Made by a program: the position numbers and the translations under genes
Shown: piece by piece, positions 1-6,216 of the stretch
Position numbering within the stretch: the first letter of the stretch is position 1
Layout of the letters: every line of letters starts with the position of its first letter
DNA from: Candidatus Rifleibacteriota bacterium
GTDB taxonomy: Bacteria > Vulcanimicrobiota > Xenobia > Xenobiales > Xenobiaceae
Direction of reading: 5' to 3'
DNA: 6,807 bases
Assembly: GCA_900772775.1 (NCBI GenBank)
Contig: CAAGRW010000080.1
Location: 1 to 6,807 of the forward strand
Notes under the pieces: model-generated
Seen by the model: only the letters and a program-made list of their open reading frames with translations
Told to the model about the DNA's origin: nothing
Database searches by the model: none

Positions 1-1
1 A

Positions 2-442
2 TATCACCACTTAGCCATGGCCAATACCAGTTTTGGCGGAGTCTACAGAGATCATGAAGTCGTTATAGCCAACAACCCCAACTTTAAGCCTGCTCCTATT
101 AACGAGATCCCTCAGCGCCTACACCAGCTGATCGACAATTTAACCGGCTACGAACCTTCTACTTTTGAAGAAGCTCTCGATTTGTGTTCATACGCTTATA
201 ACGAATTTGTGCACATCCATCCTTTCCAAGATGGCAACAGCCGTACTGCGCGTGTGATTTTAGGCCATATGCTGAATTTGTTACATATGCCTTTTGAAAA
301 AATTCCTGACAGCTTTGCTGCCAGATTTTTAATTGTGACCAAAGGTTTGCAAAAGCGCAATGATCGTGAGGTCAAATATGTTTTGGAAGAAATATACCTC
401 AATTGTATGAACCGCAAAGAATTGCATCAGGTTATAAACTAA
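2..442 (+). CDS. Fic-domain protein, probable AMP-transferase (5' end cut by window edge)
   Basis: The Fic core motif is visible as HPFQDGNSRTAR, residues 68-79 counted from the ATG at 17. It contains the catalytic His68, the metal-binding Asp72 and the phosphate-binding Asn74 and Arg residues. Fic enzymes typically transfer AMP from ATP to hydroxyl side chains of target proteins. Before the motif, a segment GGVYRDHEVVI followed by a Pro-rich stretch matches the aGkYR..xVxI strand and target-binding flap usual in this family. The frame is open to the window edge: codons for Tyr-His-His-Leu-Ala precede the ATG at 17. That ATG has no Shine-Dalgarno and lies where the family is already well into the fold, so I treat it as internal and the gene as 5'-truncated here. 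The canonical GNGR is GNSR. No clear inhibitory-helix motif is seen in the visible part, so the regulatory class is undetermined. No antitoxin partner follows; the gene ends at a terminator. Confidence 0.86.
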   Translation, partial: YHHLAMANTSFGGVYRDHEVVIANNPNFKPAPINEIPQRLHQLIDNLTGYEPSTFEEALDLCSYAYNEFVHIHPFQDGNSRTARVILGHMLNLLHMPFEKIPDSFAARFLIVTKGLQKRNDREVKYVLEEIYLNCMNRKELHQVIN

Positions 443-475
443 TTGGCTTAGCTAAGTCTAAGCCTAACAAAACAA

Positions 476-520
476 GAGAACGATCGTTCCGAGTAAAATT
501 TCGGCGATCGTTTTCTTTTT
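476..520. terminator. Rho-independent terminator, probably bidirectional, between the convergent fic and mutL genes
   Basis: An 11-pair stem, one of the pairs G-U, joins 476-486 to 505-515. A two-base bulge follows, then an inner CCGA/TCGG stem (489-492 with 501-504) and an eight-base loop. On the plus strand the stem runs into a T-rich tract (511-520). On the minus strand the other flank reads TTGTTTTG (about 473-466), so the same hairpin can also end mutL transcription. A second, weaker 7-bp hairpin (GGCTTAG/CTAAGCC, 445-451 with 458-464) lies just after the fic stop codon and has no T-tract. Confidence 0.8.
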
Positions 521-542
521 ATTCGGTACTCCAGTATTTAGC

Positions 543-2639
543 TTAGATGCGGTGGAAAAGGCGCTCCAGAACCTTTTCTTCTAAAATAATTCGGGTAGGA
601 CGACCGTGAGGACAATAGAGTGAATGTTCTACCTTAAGCATATTGTTGACCAAGCCTTCCATAGCTTCGAAGCTGAGTACGTCGCCAGCTTTGACGGCAG
701 CCTTACAACTGGCCATGGCTCTTATTTTTTCTCTCATATGCTCACGCACATTGCCACGGACAGAAATAAATTCTCCAGCCAACTCCTCCACCAACTCGGC
801 AAAAGTAGCAGCAGCTTTTTGCGAAGGCAAAGCGACAGGTACACCACGCAAAGCGAAACGATCCGGACCGAAATTTTCCACTTCGTAACCGTACTCGCGA
901 AAAGAAGCCAAACTATCTTGCAAAAATTGGCTTACTTGAGGAGTAAATTCCACTATTTCAGGAACAAGCAACCCTTGTGAGCGTTCGCTCAAAGCTTTTA
1001 TATTGGCAAATTTTTCGTAGTTGATGCGTTCTTGAGCGGTGTGCTGATCTACCAACCAAAGTTTTCCTTCGCATAACCCCACTATAAAAGTTTTGTATAC
1101 TTGCCCAAGAACTTTAAATTGGGGAACTTCTACAGCAGATGTAGCTTGCCAAAGTTCACTCTGTTGCAAAGATGCTGAACTTTGAGTAGATTCTGAAGCA
1201 GTACTAACTTTTTTTTGCTCAATCTCCGTCACGCTTGACTCAACCGTGTCTTTACTTATATAATACTTATCTTCAGAATTTACATTTGTGGAAATCTGAC
1301 CATGGCGTGCATCGGAATGTCCTTTATCCAAAGGCATATACAATTCCAAGGCCAACTTGGATGGGCCAGAAGCTAGCTTAGAGTCGAGCGTAGATTTTTT
1401 TTCTAAGTGTTCGTGGGCAATATCAGATTCGGGAATATATAAACGTCCAGAAGGAATTTTTTGCCTCTCAACCTGACTAGCTGAGAGTTTTTGCTTATTC
1501 TCATCAACATTTTGACCGACAAGTGCAGATTCGTTTTGGTCTATACGGCCTTCACATTGCTTAGCCGACATAGCTGGCATTTCTCTTTGTTCTTCAGCTT
1601 TACGAGCCAAAAAGTCAAAATGTTTAGGTAATACACTGTCAGCTCGATAAGCTTCCAAAGCTTTGCTTACGGCTCTATATACTAAAGAAAATACAGGCCG
1701 AGGCTCGGCGAATCTCACTTCCAGCTTTGTGGGATGCACATTAACATCGACAAAAGCCGGATCGACAGTAAGTCGCAACATACCAACGGGGAAGCGCCCT
1801 TTTTCAATTAAGGGAGAGAAACCTTCCAAGAGAGCTTGGGAAAGATTTTGGGAACGTATTACACGTCCATTCATAACAAATAGTTGGTAAGTACGATTCG
1901 ACTTAGCCATATCTGGACGAGCCACAAAACCATCTATGCTCATACCTTCGGCGCTATCAAAAATAGGGATAAAATTGGCACTATCCAACTTCCACAATTT
2001 GGCCAAACGTTTATCACTCCCCATGTCGGAAGTAAAAGAAAAAACTTCTCGTTCATTGGAATTAAGTGTAAAAGCCACTTCCGGCCAGGCTGCAGCCAAG
2101 CGTCCCAAAAGGTCAATAATCTGAGCACTTTCGGCTCCTGCAGAGCGTAAAAATTTTAGACGGGCTGGAGTATTGTAAAAAAGATCTCGCACCGTAATGC
2201 GTGTTCCCGGTACAGCAGCGCAAACGCTTAAATTGGGCTCGCCTGCACCTTCCATGGTGAGCAATGTGCCTTCAAGATCGCCAGCCTGGCAAGTACGAAT
2301 TTCTAAGCGAGAGACAGCAGCAATACTGGGTAAAGCTTCACCGCGAAAACCCAAAGTAAAAAGATTGTCCAGATCTTCCCACTCTTTTATCTTAGAAGTG
2401 GCAAAACGCTGAACAGCCAAACGAGCGTCCTCAGTGCTCATGCCACAGCCATCATCCACGACTTGCATCAATTCTCTGCCGCCGCCACGAATGGTAACAA
2501 TTATTTTGCTAGAAGCAGCATCAAGAGCATTTTCTACTAATTCTTTTATTACAGAAGCCGGACGATCAACAACTTCTCCGGCGGCAATACGTTCATAGAC
2601 GCTTTTTTCCAAAAGGCGTACTTTAGGCTGTTTGTCCAT
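543..2639 (-). CDS. mutL: DNA mismatch repair protein MutL (endonuclease-type)
   Basis: MutL is the ATP-driven mediator of mismatch repair. It links mismatch-bound MutS to strand incision and removal. The N-terminal GHKL ATPase is complete: IAAGEVVDRPASVIKELVEN has catalytic Glu33 and Mg-binding Asn37, followed by DDGCGM (62-67), GFRGEAL (97-103) and VPGT...LFYNTPAR (143-160). A poorly conserved polar linker covers roughly 346-505. The C-terminal dimerisation/endonuclease domain starts near 508. It has DQHTAQERINYE (531-542), the DQHA(X)2E(X)4E nuclease motif with Thr for Ala, then a likely beta-clamp-binding QGLLVP (555-560), SCKAAVKAG (Cys645) and CPHGRPT (676-682). These features indicate the nicking MutL found in bacteria without MutH. 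The length of 698 aa is normal for a long-linker MutL. The ATG at 2639 keeps the conserved lead-in to IAAGEVV, although no good Shine-Dalgarno precedes it. The gene lies 40 bases behind the deacetylase gene and is probably co-transcribed with it. No mutS is in view. Confidence 0.97.
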   Translation of the reverse strand: MDKQPKVRLLEKSVYERIAAGEVVDRPASVIKELVENALDAASSKIIVTIRGGGRELMQVVDDGCGMSTEDARLAVQRFATSKIKEWEDLDNLFTLGFRGEALPSIAAVSRLEIRTCQAGDLEGTLLTMEGAGEPNLSVCAAVPGTRITVRDLFYNTPARLKFLRSAGAESAQIIDLLGRLAAAWPEVAFTLNSNEREVFSFTSDMGSDKRLAKLWKLDSANFIPIFDSAEGMSIDGFVARPDMAKSNRTYQLFVMNGRVIRSQNLSQALLEGFSPLIEKGRFPVGMLRLTVDPAFVDVNVHPTKLEVRFAEPRPVFSLVYRAVSKALEAYRADSVLPKHFDFLARKAEEQREMPAMSAKQCEGRIDQNESALVGQNVDENKQKLSASQVERQKIPSGRLYIPESDIAHEHLEKKSTLDSKLASGPSKLALELYMPLDKGHSDARHGQISTNVNSEDKYYISKDTVESSVTEIEQKKVSTASESTQSSASLQQSELWQATSAVEVPQFKVLGQVYKTFIVGLCEGKLWLVDQHTAQERINYEKFANIKALSERSQGLLVPEIVEFTPQVSQFLQDSLASFREYGYEVENFGPDRFALRGVPVALPSQKAAATFAELVEELAGEFISVRGNVREHMREKIRAMASCKAAVKAGDVLSFEAMEGLVNNMLKVEHSLYCPHGRPTRIILEEKVLERLFHRI

Positions 2640-2679
2640 TTTACTTAGTCAAAAAAATTTTCCCAAAGATCAACAAGTT

Positions 2680-3486
2680 TTAAAGCAATTCGTCAACACG
2701 TACGAATTCAAAGCCGCGCTCACGCAAACCAGCGATAATTAAAGGCAAAGCTTGAGCAGTTTGCTCGCGATCTCCACCACCGTCATGCAATAACACAATA
2801 TCTCCAGGTTTAGCTTGAGAAACGACCCTTTGAGCAATGACAGTTGCTCCCGGAAGCTGCCAATCGCGCGGACAATTTGACCACAGTACAGCTAATTGAC
2901 GTAAACGGCTGCCGTCTTTTAAGTTCCAAGGATAACGCATTCCGTAGGGAGGACGATAATAGCGCGTTTTTTCGCCTAAAATGGTTTCCAAAGCCAGGCC
3001 GCCTTCAACAATTTCTCGACGAGCGCGACTAGGCGTACAACCTAAGAAATTGCAATGCGAAAAGCTATGCGATCCTATTAAATGACCTTCGGCTTTGGTT
3101 CGTTGGACTAATTTCGGAAACTCCAGTACATTTTGTCCTACGCAGAAAAAAGAAGCTTTTACATTTTCGCGAGCCAAAATATCCAAAATTAGAGGCGTAT
3201 TTAAAGGGTGAGGGCCGTCATCAAAAGTGAGAGCAATTTTATGGCCTTGACGACTTCCATAGGAGAGTACTTCTCCGTATAAAGAAGAAGTTACATTGAC
3301 ACAAGGCTCTAAAAGAGCTCCCAGAGAAAGGATCGCGCTATAAGCTCCTAAAAAAGCAGAGGTTTTCCTATACTTTTGCGGACATAATGCCCAAGCTGCC
3401 AAAGTGAGAGCACCAGTTCCTAAGCAGTAGGCCGCCTGATAGTTTTCATGCACCCAATCACGTATTTTTTCGCAATAAAGTTCCAT
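2680..3486 (-). CDS. Membrane-anchored polysaccharide deacetylase (NodB homology domain)
   Basis: This is a carbohydrate esterase family 4-type enzyme of 268 aa, expected to remove N- or O-acetyl groups from an envelope glycan such as peptidoglycan or an exopolysaccharide. All five NodB motifs are visible: TFDDGP (87-92; Asp89 catalytic base, Asp90 metal ligand), SHSFSH (metal ligands His140 and His144), RPPYG (178-182), PRDW (206-209) and LLHDGG (catalytic His234). Two hydrophobic segments (about 17-35 and 43-63) lie N-terminally with a basic KYRK stretch between them. By the positive-inside rule the hairpin loop is cytoplasmic and the catalytic domain faces outward. The start at 3486 is supported by a GAGGAAG Shine-Dalgarno seven bases upstream (3500-3494). 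The substrate cannot be read from sequence. It is the first gene of a probable two-gene unit with mutL, and the pairing looks positional rather than functional. Confidence 0.93.
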   Translation of the reverse strand: MELYCEKIRDWVHENYQAAYCLGTGALTLAAWALCPQKYRKTSAFLGAYSAILSLGALLEPCVNVTSSLYGEVLSYGSRQGHKIALTFDDGPHPLNTPLILDILARENVKASFFCVGQNVLEFPKLVQRTKAEGHLIGSHSFSHCNFLGCTPSRARREIVEGGLALETILGEKTRYYRPPYGMRYPWNLKDGSRLRQLAVLWSNCPRDWQLPGATVIAQRVVSQAKPGDIVLLHDGGGDREQTAQALPLIIAGLRERGFEFVRVDELL

Positions 3487-3594
3487 ACAAGATCTTCCTC
3501 AAAAACAACTTAGCGCCTAATTTTTATACAGGATCTGGCCTTCCTGCTCTTATCTAAAGCGTTCATTTTTCTGCAAAGGGGAAAACATTTAACA

Positions 3595-3641
3595 GTGCGA
3601 ACTTGTAACCGTTGTAGTTCGCGTACCCGAAATTTCGGAGG
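3595..3641 (+). promoter_or_regulatory. Two adjacent inverted repeats ahead of the zinc-ribbon gene, the second overlapping its Shine-Dalgarno
   Basis: The first inverted repeat pairs GCGAACT (3597-3603) with AGTTCGC (3616-3622) and extends by two G-U pairs to 3595 and 3624, leaving a 12-base loop. Three bases later lies the perfect 12-base palindrome CCGAAATTTCGG (3627-3638). Its last two bases are the first two of the GGAGG ribosome-binding site (3637-3641), which is ten bases before the ATG at 3652. The repeats could be operator sites, or RNA hairpins that limit ribosome access. I saw no convincing -35/-10 pair on either strand of the 165-base divergent gap, so the promoters are not placed. 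Confidence 0.45.
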
Positions 3642-3651
3642 TTGTATATAA

Positions 3652-4032
3652 ATGAGTGATAACAGTTTGTCCGGCAGAGGCAGAACTCAAGATCAACTAG
3701 CCAGCAAGCATGATACTGCCAGAGGCTTGCGAGAGCATGAAGAGAAACTGCTACTCGAACTAAAAAAGACTAGAGAGACAAGAGAAAAACAAGCCAAGCA
3801 AGAGGCAGAACAAGCTGCCAACATCCACTACATGAAGTGCCCACATTGCGGCTTCGACTTGAAAGAAGAGCATGTTGAAGAGTTTGATTTGACTGTTCCC
3901 AGGTGTGAGCATTGTCAAGGTATTTTTGTCAGTGCCGAACAGATTAAGGCTATAAGGAAACATTTTGGCGTCTTTAGCAAATTAGCCCGCTTCGGTTCTG
4001 TATTTACCGGTGGCAAAAAAAAGAATAAATAA
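3652..4032 (+). CDS. Small coiled-coil protein with a C-terminal TFIIB-type zinc ribbon, function unknown
   Basis: This 126-aa soluble protein has no signal peptide or membrane segment. Residues 1-22 are polar and probably disordered. About 23-56 are very rich in Glu, Lys, Gln and Arg and should form a coiled coil. Residues 63-101 form a four-cysteine zinc ribbon: CPHC (Cys63, Cys66), then about 18 residues, then CEHC (Cys85, Cys88) followed by QGIFVSAEQIKAI. The pattern CPxCG-x2-L...RCxxCxGi(w/f)...E(l/i) is that of the small TFIIB-like zinc-ribbon family found in many bacteria, mostly of unknown function. The C-terminus ends in a Lys-rich tail (GGKKKNK), which could bind nucleic acid; that is inference. 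The start is fixed by GGAGG ten bases upstream. It is a single gene, divergent from the deacetylase and convergent with the receiver-like gene. The 70-base gap to the latter shows no strong terminator hairpin. Confidence 0.85.
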   Translation: MSDNSLSGRGRTQDQLASKHDTARGLREHEEKLLLELKKTRETREKQAKQEAEQAANIHYMKCPHCGFDLKEEHVEEFDLTVPRCEHCQGIFVSAEQIKAIRKHFGVFSKLARFGSVFTGGKKKNK

Positions 4033-4102
4033 GCTCTTAATATGCCAGAGAACACCTTGGAAATAAGCTGGTGAACTTGAAAGATGGACTAATTTGCATT
4101 GG

Positions 4103-5158
4103 TCAGCACCACACTTGCTGAAAGACTTCCTTCAATTCGCATTCGTTGGCCGGAGCCAAAGCCAAAATATCTAATTCAGCTTTGGCTTCGGCCACTCGTC
4201 TTTTTTCCGACAAAGCTGGCCTAAAAGAAGTTTTTGGCAACAGAGCTGAAGCTTTTTTACATGTTTTTTGTATGTTGCTGAGAGAAGGACGGCTTAGCGC
4301 CCATTGAACCAATCTGGCTTGGGCAGCTTGTAAAAAGAAACCAAAGCTCAACTCTTTATTTTTAAGTCGACTACAAAACTTGGAGAATTGAGCCAAGTCC
4401 AGCTCAGGGCCCAAGCCGTCACCACCTTTTAGCGAAACAACCCGACCATCAAGACCTCGTTCCAATTTTCCCTTAAGCCTTGTGTAATAAAATTGTAAAG
4501 CGCCACGCTCGACATCAGCACCGCATTTAGCTAAAAGATAGCGCCGCTCCAAAAATTCTAAATAAAGCCACAATTCTAAAATATGCTTATGGCTGGCAAA
4601 TTTGGACTGACAAAATTTATAAGCCGACTTAAATACTTGTAAACGTTCATTTTCGATACTCTTTAAGAGCCAACATTGCCATATTTTTTTTAATTTTTGC
4701 TTAACTTCTTTGAATATATTTTTACGCTTAAGTGCACTAAATATATAAAAAAGCCATCGTTTAAGTCCGGCTCTTTCATTGATAGTTTTTTCTTTAGGAA
4801 GTAAATGCTCAATAGTATCTTTAAGTTGACTTAACTTGAAAGGCTTAAAAAGCACCGCCTCTATTTTTTCACCTTTGAGCATTTCTTCCAAGTTTTCCCA
4901 AGCAGCTGTAATTAAAATCTGTTTTTGTTCAGGAAATTTAGTGCGACAACATCTGAGCATATGTAATTGATTATTAAGATCTGGGCCAGAATTAGCTATT
5001 AAAAGATCTGCTTTTTGCTTAAGCAATTGCTCAACAAGCTGAGTAGCGCTACCCTTTAAGCGAGTAATTTTATAATTTAGTTTTTGCAAAGCATAAGTAA
5101 GCATATCGCCTACTATGCAATCTTGATCGCAAATAACTATATGTTGCTTTTTACTCAT
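4103..5158 (-). CDS. Receiver-like (pseudo-receiver) protein with an unrecognised helical C-terminal region
   Basis: With the start at 5158 the product has 351 aa. Residues 5-120 resemble a CheY-type receiver: strand 1 with an acidic cluster (IVICDQD, Asp11 and Asp13), strand 3 DLLIAN (51-56), strand 4 ILITA with Thr84, and LFKPF with the conserved Lys105-Pro106. The normal phospho-acceptor Asp is Asn56, so ordinary Asp phosphorylation is not expected. A very basic, aromatic-rich segment follows (about 133-165, including LKRWLFYIF), which could lie on a membrane or bind a partner. The remainder, to Cys351, is mainly helical and matches no family I recognise. No HTH, GGDEF, kinase or other output domain is visible. 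It is the last gene of the operon, 22 bases after the GspF-like gene, so a role in regulating or assembling that pilus/secretion apparatus is plausible but inferred. A longer reading frame from an ATG at 5194 exists, but the site at 5158 has the better ribosome-binding site. Confidence 0.72.
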   Translation of the reverse strand: MSKKQHIVICDQDCIVGDMLTYALQKLNYKITRLKGSATQLVEQLLKQKADLLIANSGPDLNNQLHMLRCCRTKFPEQKQILITAAWENLEEMLKGEKIEAVLFKPFKLSQLKDTIEHLLPKEKTINERAGLKRWLFYIFSALKRKNIFKEVKQKLKKIWQCWLLKSIENERLQVFKSAYKFCQSKFASHKHILELWLYLEFLERRYLLAKCGADVERGALQFYYTRLKGKLERGLDGRVVSLKGGDGLGPELDLAQFSKFCSRLKNKELSFGFFLQAAQARLVQWALSRPSLSNIQKTCKKASALLPKTSFRPALSEKRRVAEAKAELDILALAPANECELKEVFQQVWC

Positions 5159-5163
5159 ATATT

Positions 5164-5173
5164 CTTCCCCCCC
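5164..5173 (-). promoter_or_regulatory. Ribosome-binding site (G7-AAG) that decides the start of the receiver-like gene
   Basis: On the minus strand a run of seven G followed by AAG lies eight bases (from the end of the G run) before the ATG at 5158-5156. It favours that start over the upstream ATG at 5194, which would overlap the end of the GspF-like gene by 14 bases and add 12 residues ahead of the receiver strand 1. The homopolymeric G run is unusual beside the GGAGG sites used elsewhere in the window. It is also a plausible slippage-prone tract. Confidence 0.6.
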
Positions 5174-5180
5174 TATAATC

Positions 5181-6212
5181 TTATAACACAGCACTCAAAT
5201 TGATAAATTCATACAAAGGTGCAAATAATGCCAAAAGTACTCCAGCAGTACTTATCCCCATTACACTTAACAAAACAGGTTCAATCAATATCGAAAATCG
5301 GCTTATATCGCAATTAACTTGTTCGTTATAAAACTTACCCAAACGTTCCAAAACATCATCCAAACTATTGGCTTCCATGGCAACATTGATTGCATCAATG
5401 AAAGTTTGCGGAAAATATTTTCCCATTTGCAAAGCTTCACTAAACTCACATCCTTGGTTGATGCCAGAAATAGTATATTCTAAAGATGACGCCAAAGGAT
5501 AATTGGCTAAAGCCAAACTTGTTATTTGCAAAGAGCCATTTAAAGGTAATCCACTGCGCAAAAGTACAGCCAATGTATGGCAAAAGCGAGCTGAAACAAT
5601 ATTTTTAACGATTTTACCGAGTAGAGGCACAGTTAGTATAAAGGTTTGCCATTTTCTCTGTCCATACGAAGAAAAGCGATAAGTTTTTAAAGCCAGCCAT
5701 AAAGAAAGAACAAAACAGCCCAAGACTAACCAAAGCGCCTTGCTTTGCAATAAAGAAACAGAACTAAGCAATATTAAAGTCGGTAGAGGCAATCTGGTCA
5801 AAGAATCAAAAATAGGAGCAAATGAAGGGATAATATGAAAGGCTACCATTACGCTTAAAGTGACAAAAGCCAAACATACAATTAAAGGATATTGTAAAGC
5901 TGAACTCAATTTGCGCTTTAGTTCCAACTCTAAGGAGAAAAATTTTGCAATATCAAAACAAATTTCATCCAGAGCACACGAAGCTTCACCGGCTCTAATT
6001 AGCCCCACTTCGAGCAAATCAAAGTAACCAGGATGCAAACTCCAGGCTTGAGTCAGAGTGCTCCCTCGGCAAACTTCCCTACTAACTTCTAGCCAGACAT
6101 TTTGCTCTTCTTTTCGTTTGCAACAGTAAGCGACAGCTTCCAAAGCTTTGACAACATGGACTCCGGAGCGAAGCATTACTCCAAGTTGGCGATAAATAAA
6201 GATTTTCTCCAT
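5181..6212 (-). CDS. Type II secretion / type IV pilus inner-membrane platform protein (GspF/PilC/ComGB family)
   Basis: Proteins of this family form the inner-membrane platform on which the assembly ATPase drives pilin or pseudopilin polymerisation. The two-copy T2SSF architecture is clear. Copy 1 (about 6-130) starts YRQLGVMLRSGVHVVKALEA and copy 2 (about 208-335) starts FCHTLAVLLRSGLPLNGSLQ, so the internal duplication is visible by eye. Each copy has the LxDxL-type cytoplasmic helix (AGEASCALDEI at 74-84; AMEANSLDDVL at 278-288) before a membrane segment. Predicted membrane spans are about 109-129, 157-177 and 309-334, the usual three. At 343 aa it lacks the N-terminal extension of typical GspF/PilC (about 400 aa) and is closer to ComGB in size. 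The glycines normal in the GEExG motif are partly replaced in both copies. The start at 6212 has GGAGG seven bases upstream, inside the end of the preceding gene. The partner ATPase and pilins are not in the window. Confidence 0.92.
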   Translation of the reverse strand: MEKIFIYRQLGVMLRSGVHVVKALEAVAYCCKRKEEQNVWLEVSREVCRGSTLTQAWSLHPGYFDLLEVGLIRAGEASCALDEICFDIAKFFSLELELKRKLSSALQYPLIVCLAFVTLSVMVAFHIIPSFAPIFDSLTRLPLPTLILLSSVSLLQSKALWLVLGCFVLSLWLALKTYRFSSYGQRKWQTFILTVPLLGKIVKNIVSARFCHTLAVLLRSGLPLNGSLQITSLALANYPLASSLEYTISGINQGCEFSEALQMGKYFPQTFIDAINVAMEANSLDDVLERLGKFYNEQVNCDISRFSILIEPVLLSVMGISTAGVLLALFAPLYEFINLSAVL

Positions 6213-6216
6213 AGCT

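Noticed and set aside
624..980. 118-codon open frame on the plus strand inside mutL
   Set aside because: It lies antisense to the conserved MutL C-terminal domain, has no family features or Shine-Dalgarno, and its composition is that of a shadow frame.
1663..2412. Several 60-90 codon open frames on the plus strand opposite the MutL ATPase domain
   Set aside because: All are antisense to a strongly conserved coding region, overlap each other and show no recognisable motif.
3523..3551. TATAAA at 3528-3523 on the minus strand as a -10 box for the deacetylase unit
   Set aside because: The sequence at the right distance upstream (AAGAGC) is a poor -35 match, so the promoter call would be guesswork.
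3760..3963. 67-codon hydrophobic, Cys/Leu-rich open frame on the minus strand within the zinc-ribbon gene
   Set aside because: The hydrophobicity is the expected complement of Lys/Glu-rich codons on the other strand; the plus-strand frame has the zinc ribbon and a strong Shine-Dalgarno.
4033..4102. Possible terminator between the convergent zinc-ribbon and receiver-like genes
   Set aside because: Only 4-bp stems (for example CCAG/CTGG and CACC/GGTG) were found and no T-tract follows them on either strand.
4154..4187. 9-bp inverted repeat AGCCAAAGC/GCTTTGGCT near the 3' end of the receiver-like gene
   Set aside because: It lies inside the coding sequence in an Ala/Leu/Lys-rich stretch whose codons naturally give these words; it has no T-tract and a 16-base loop.
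5159..5194. Upstream ATG at 5194 as start of the receiver-like gene
   Set aside because: It adds residues that do not belong to the receiver fold and overlaps the preceding stop; the ATG at 5158 has a strong purine-rich site at good spacing.
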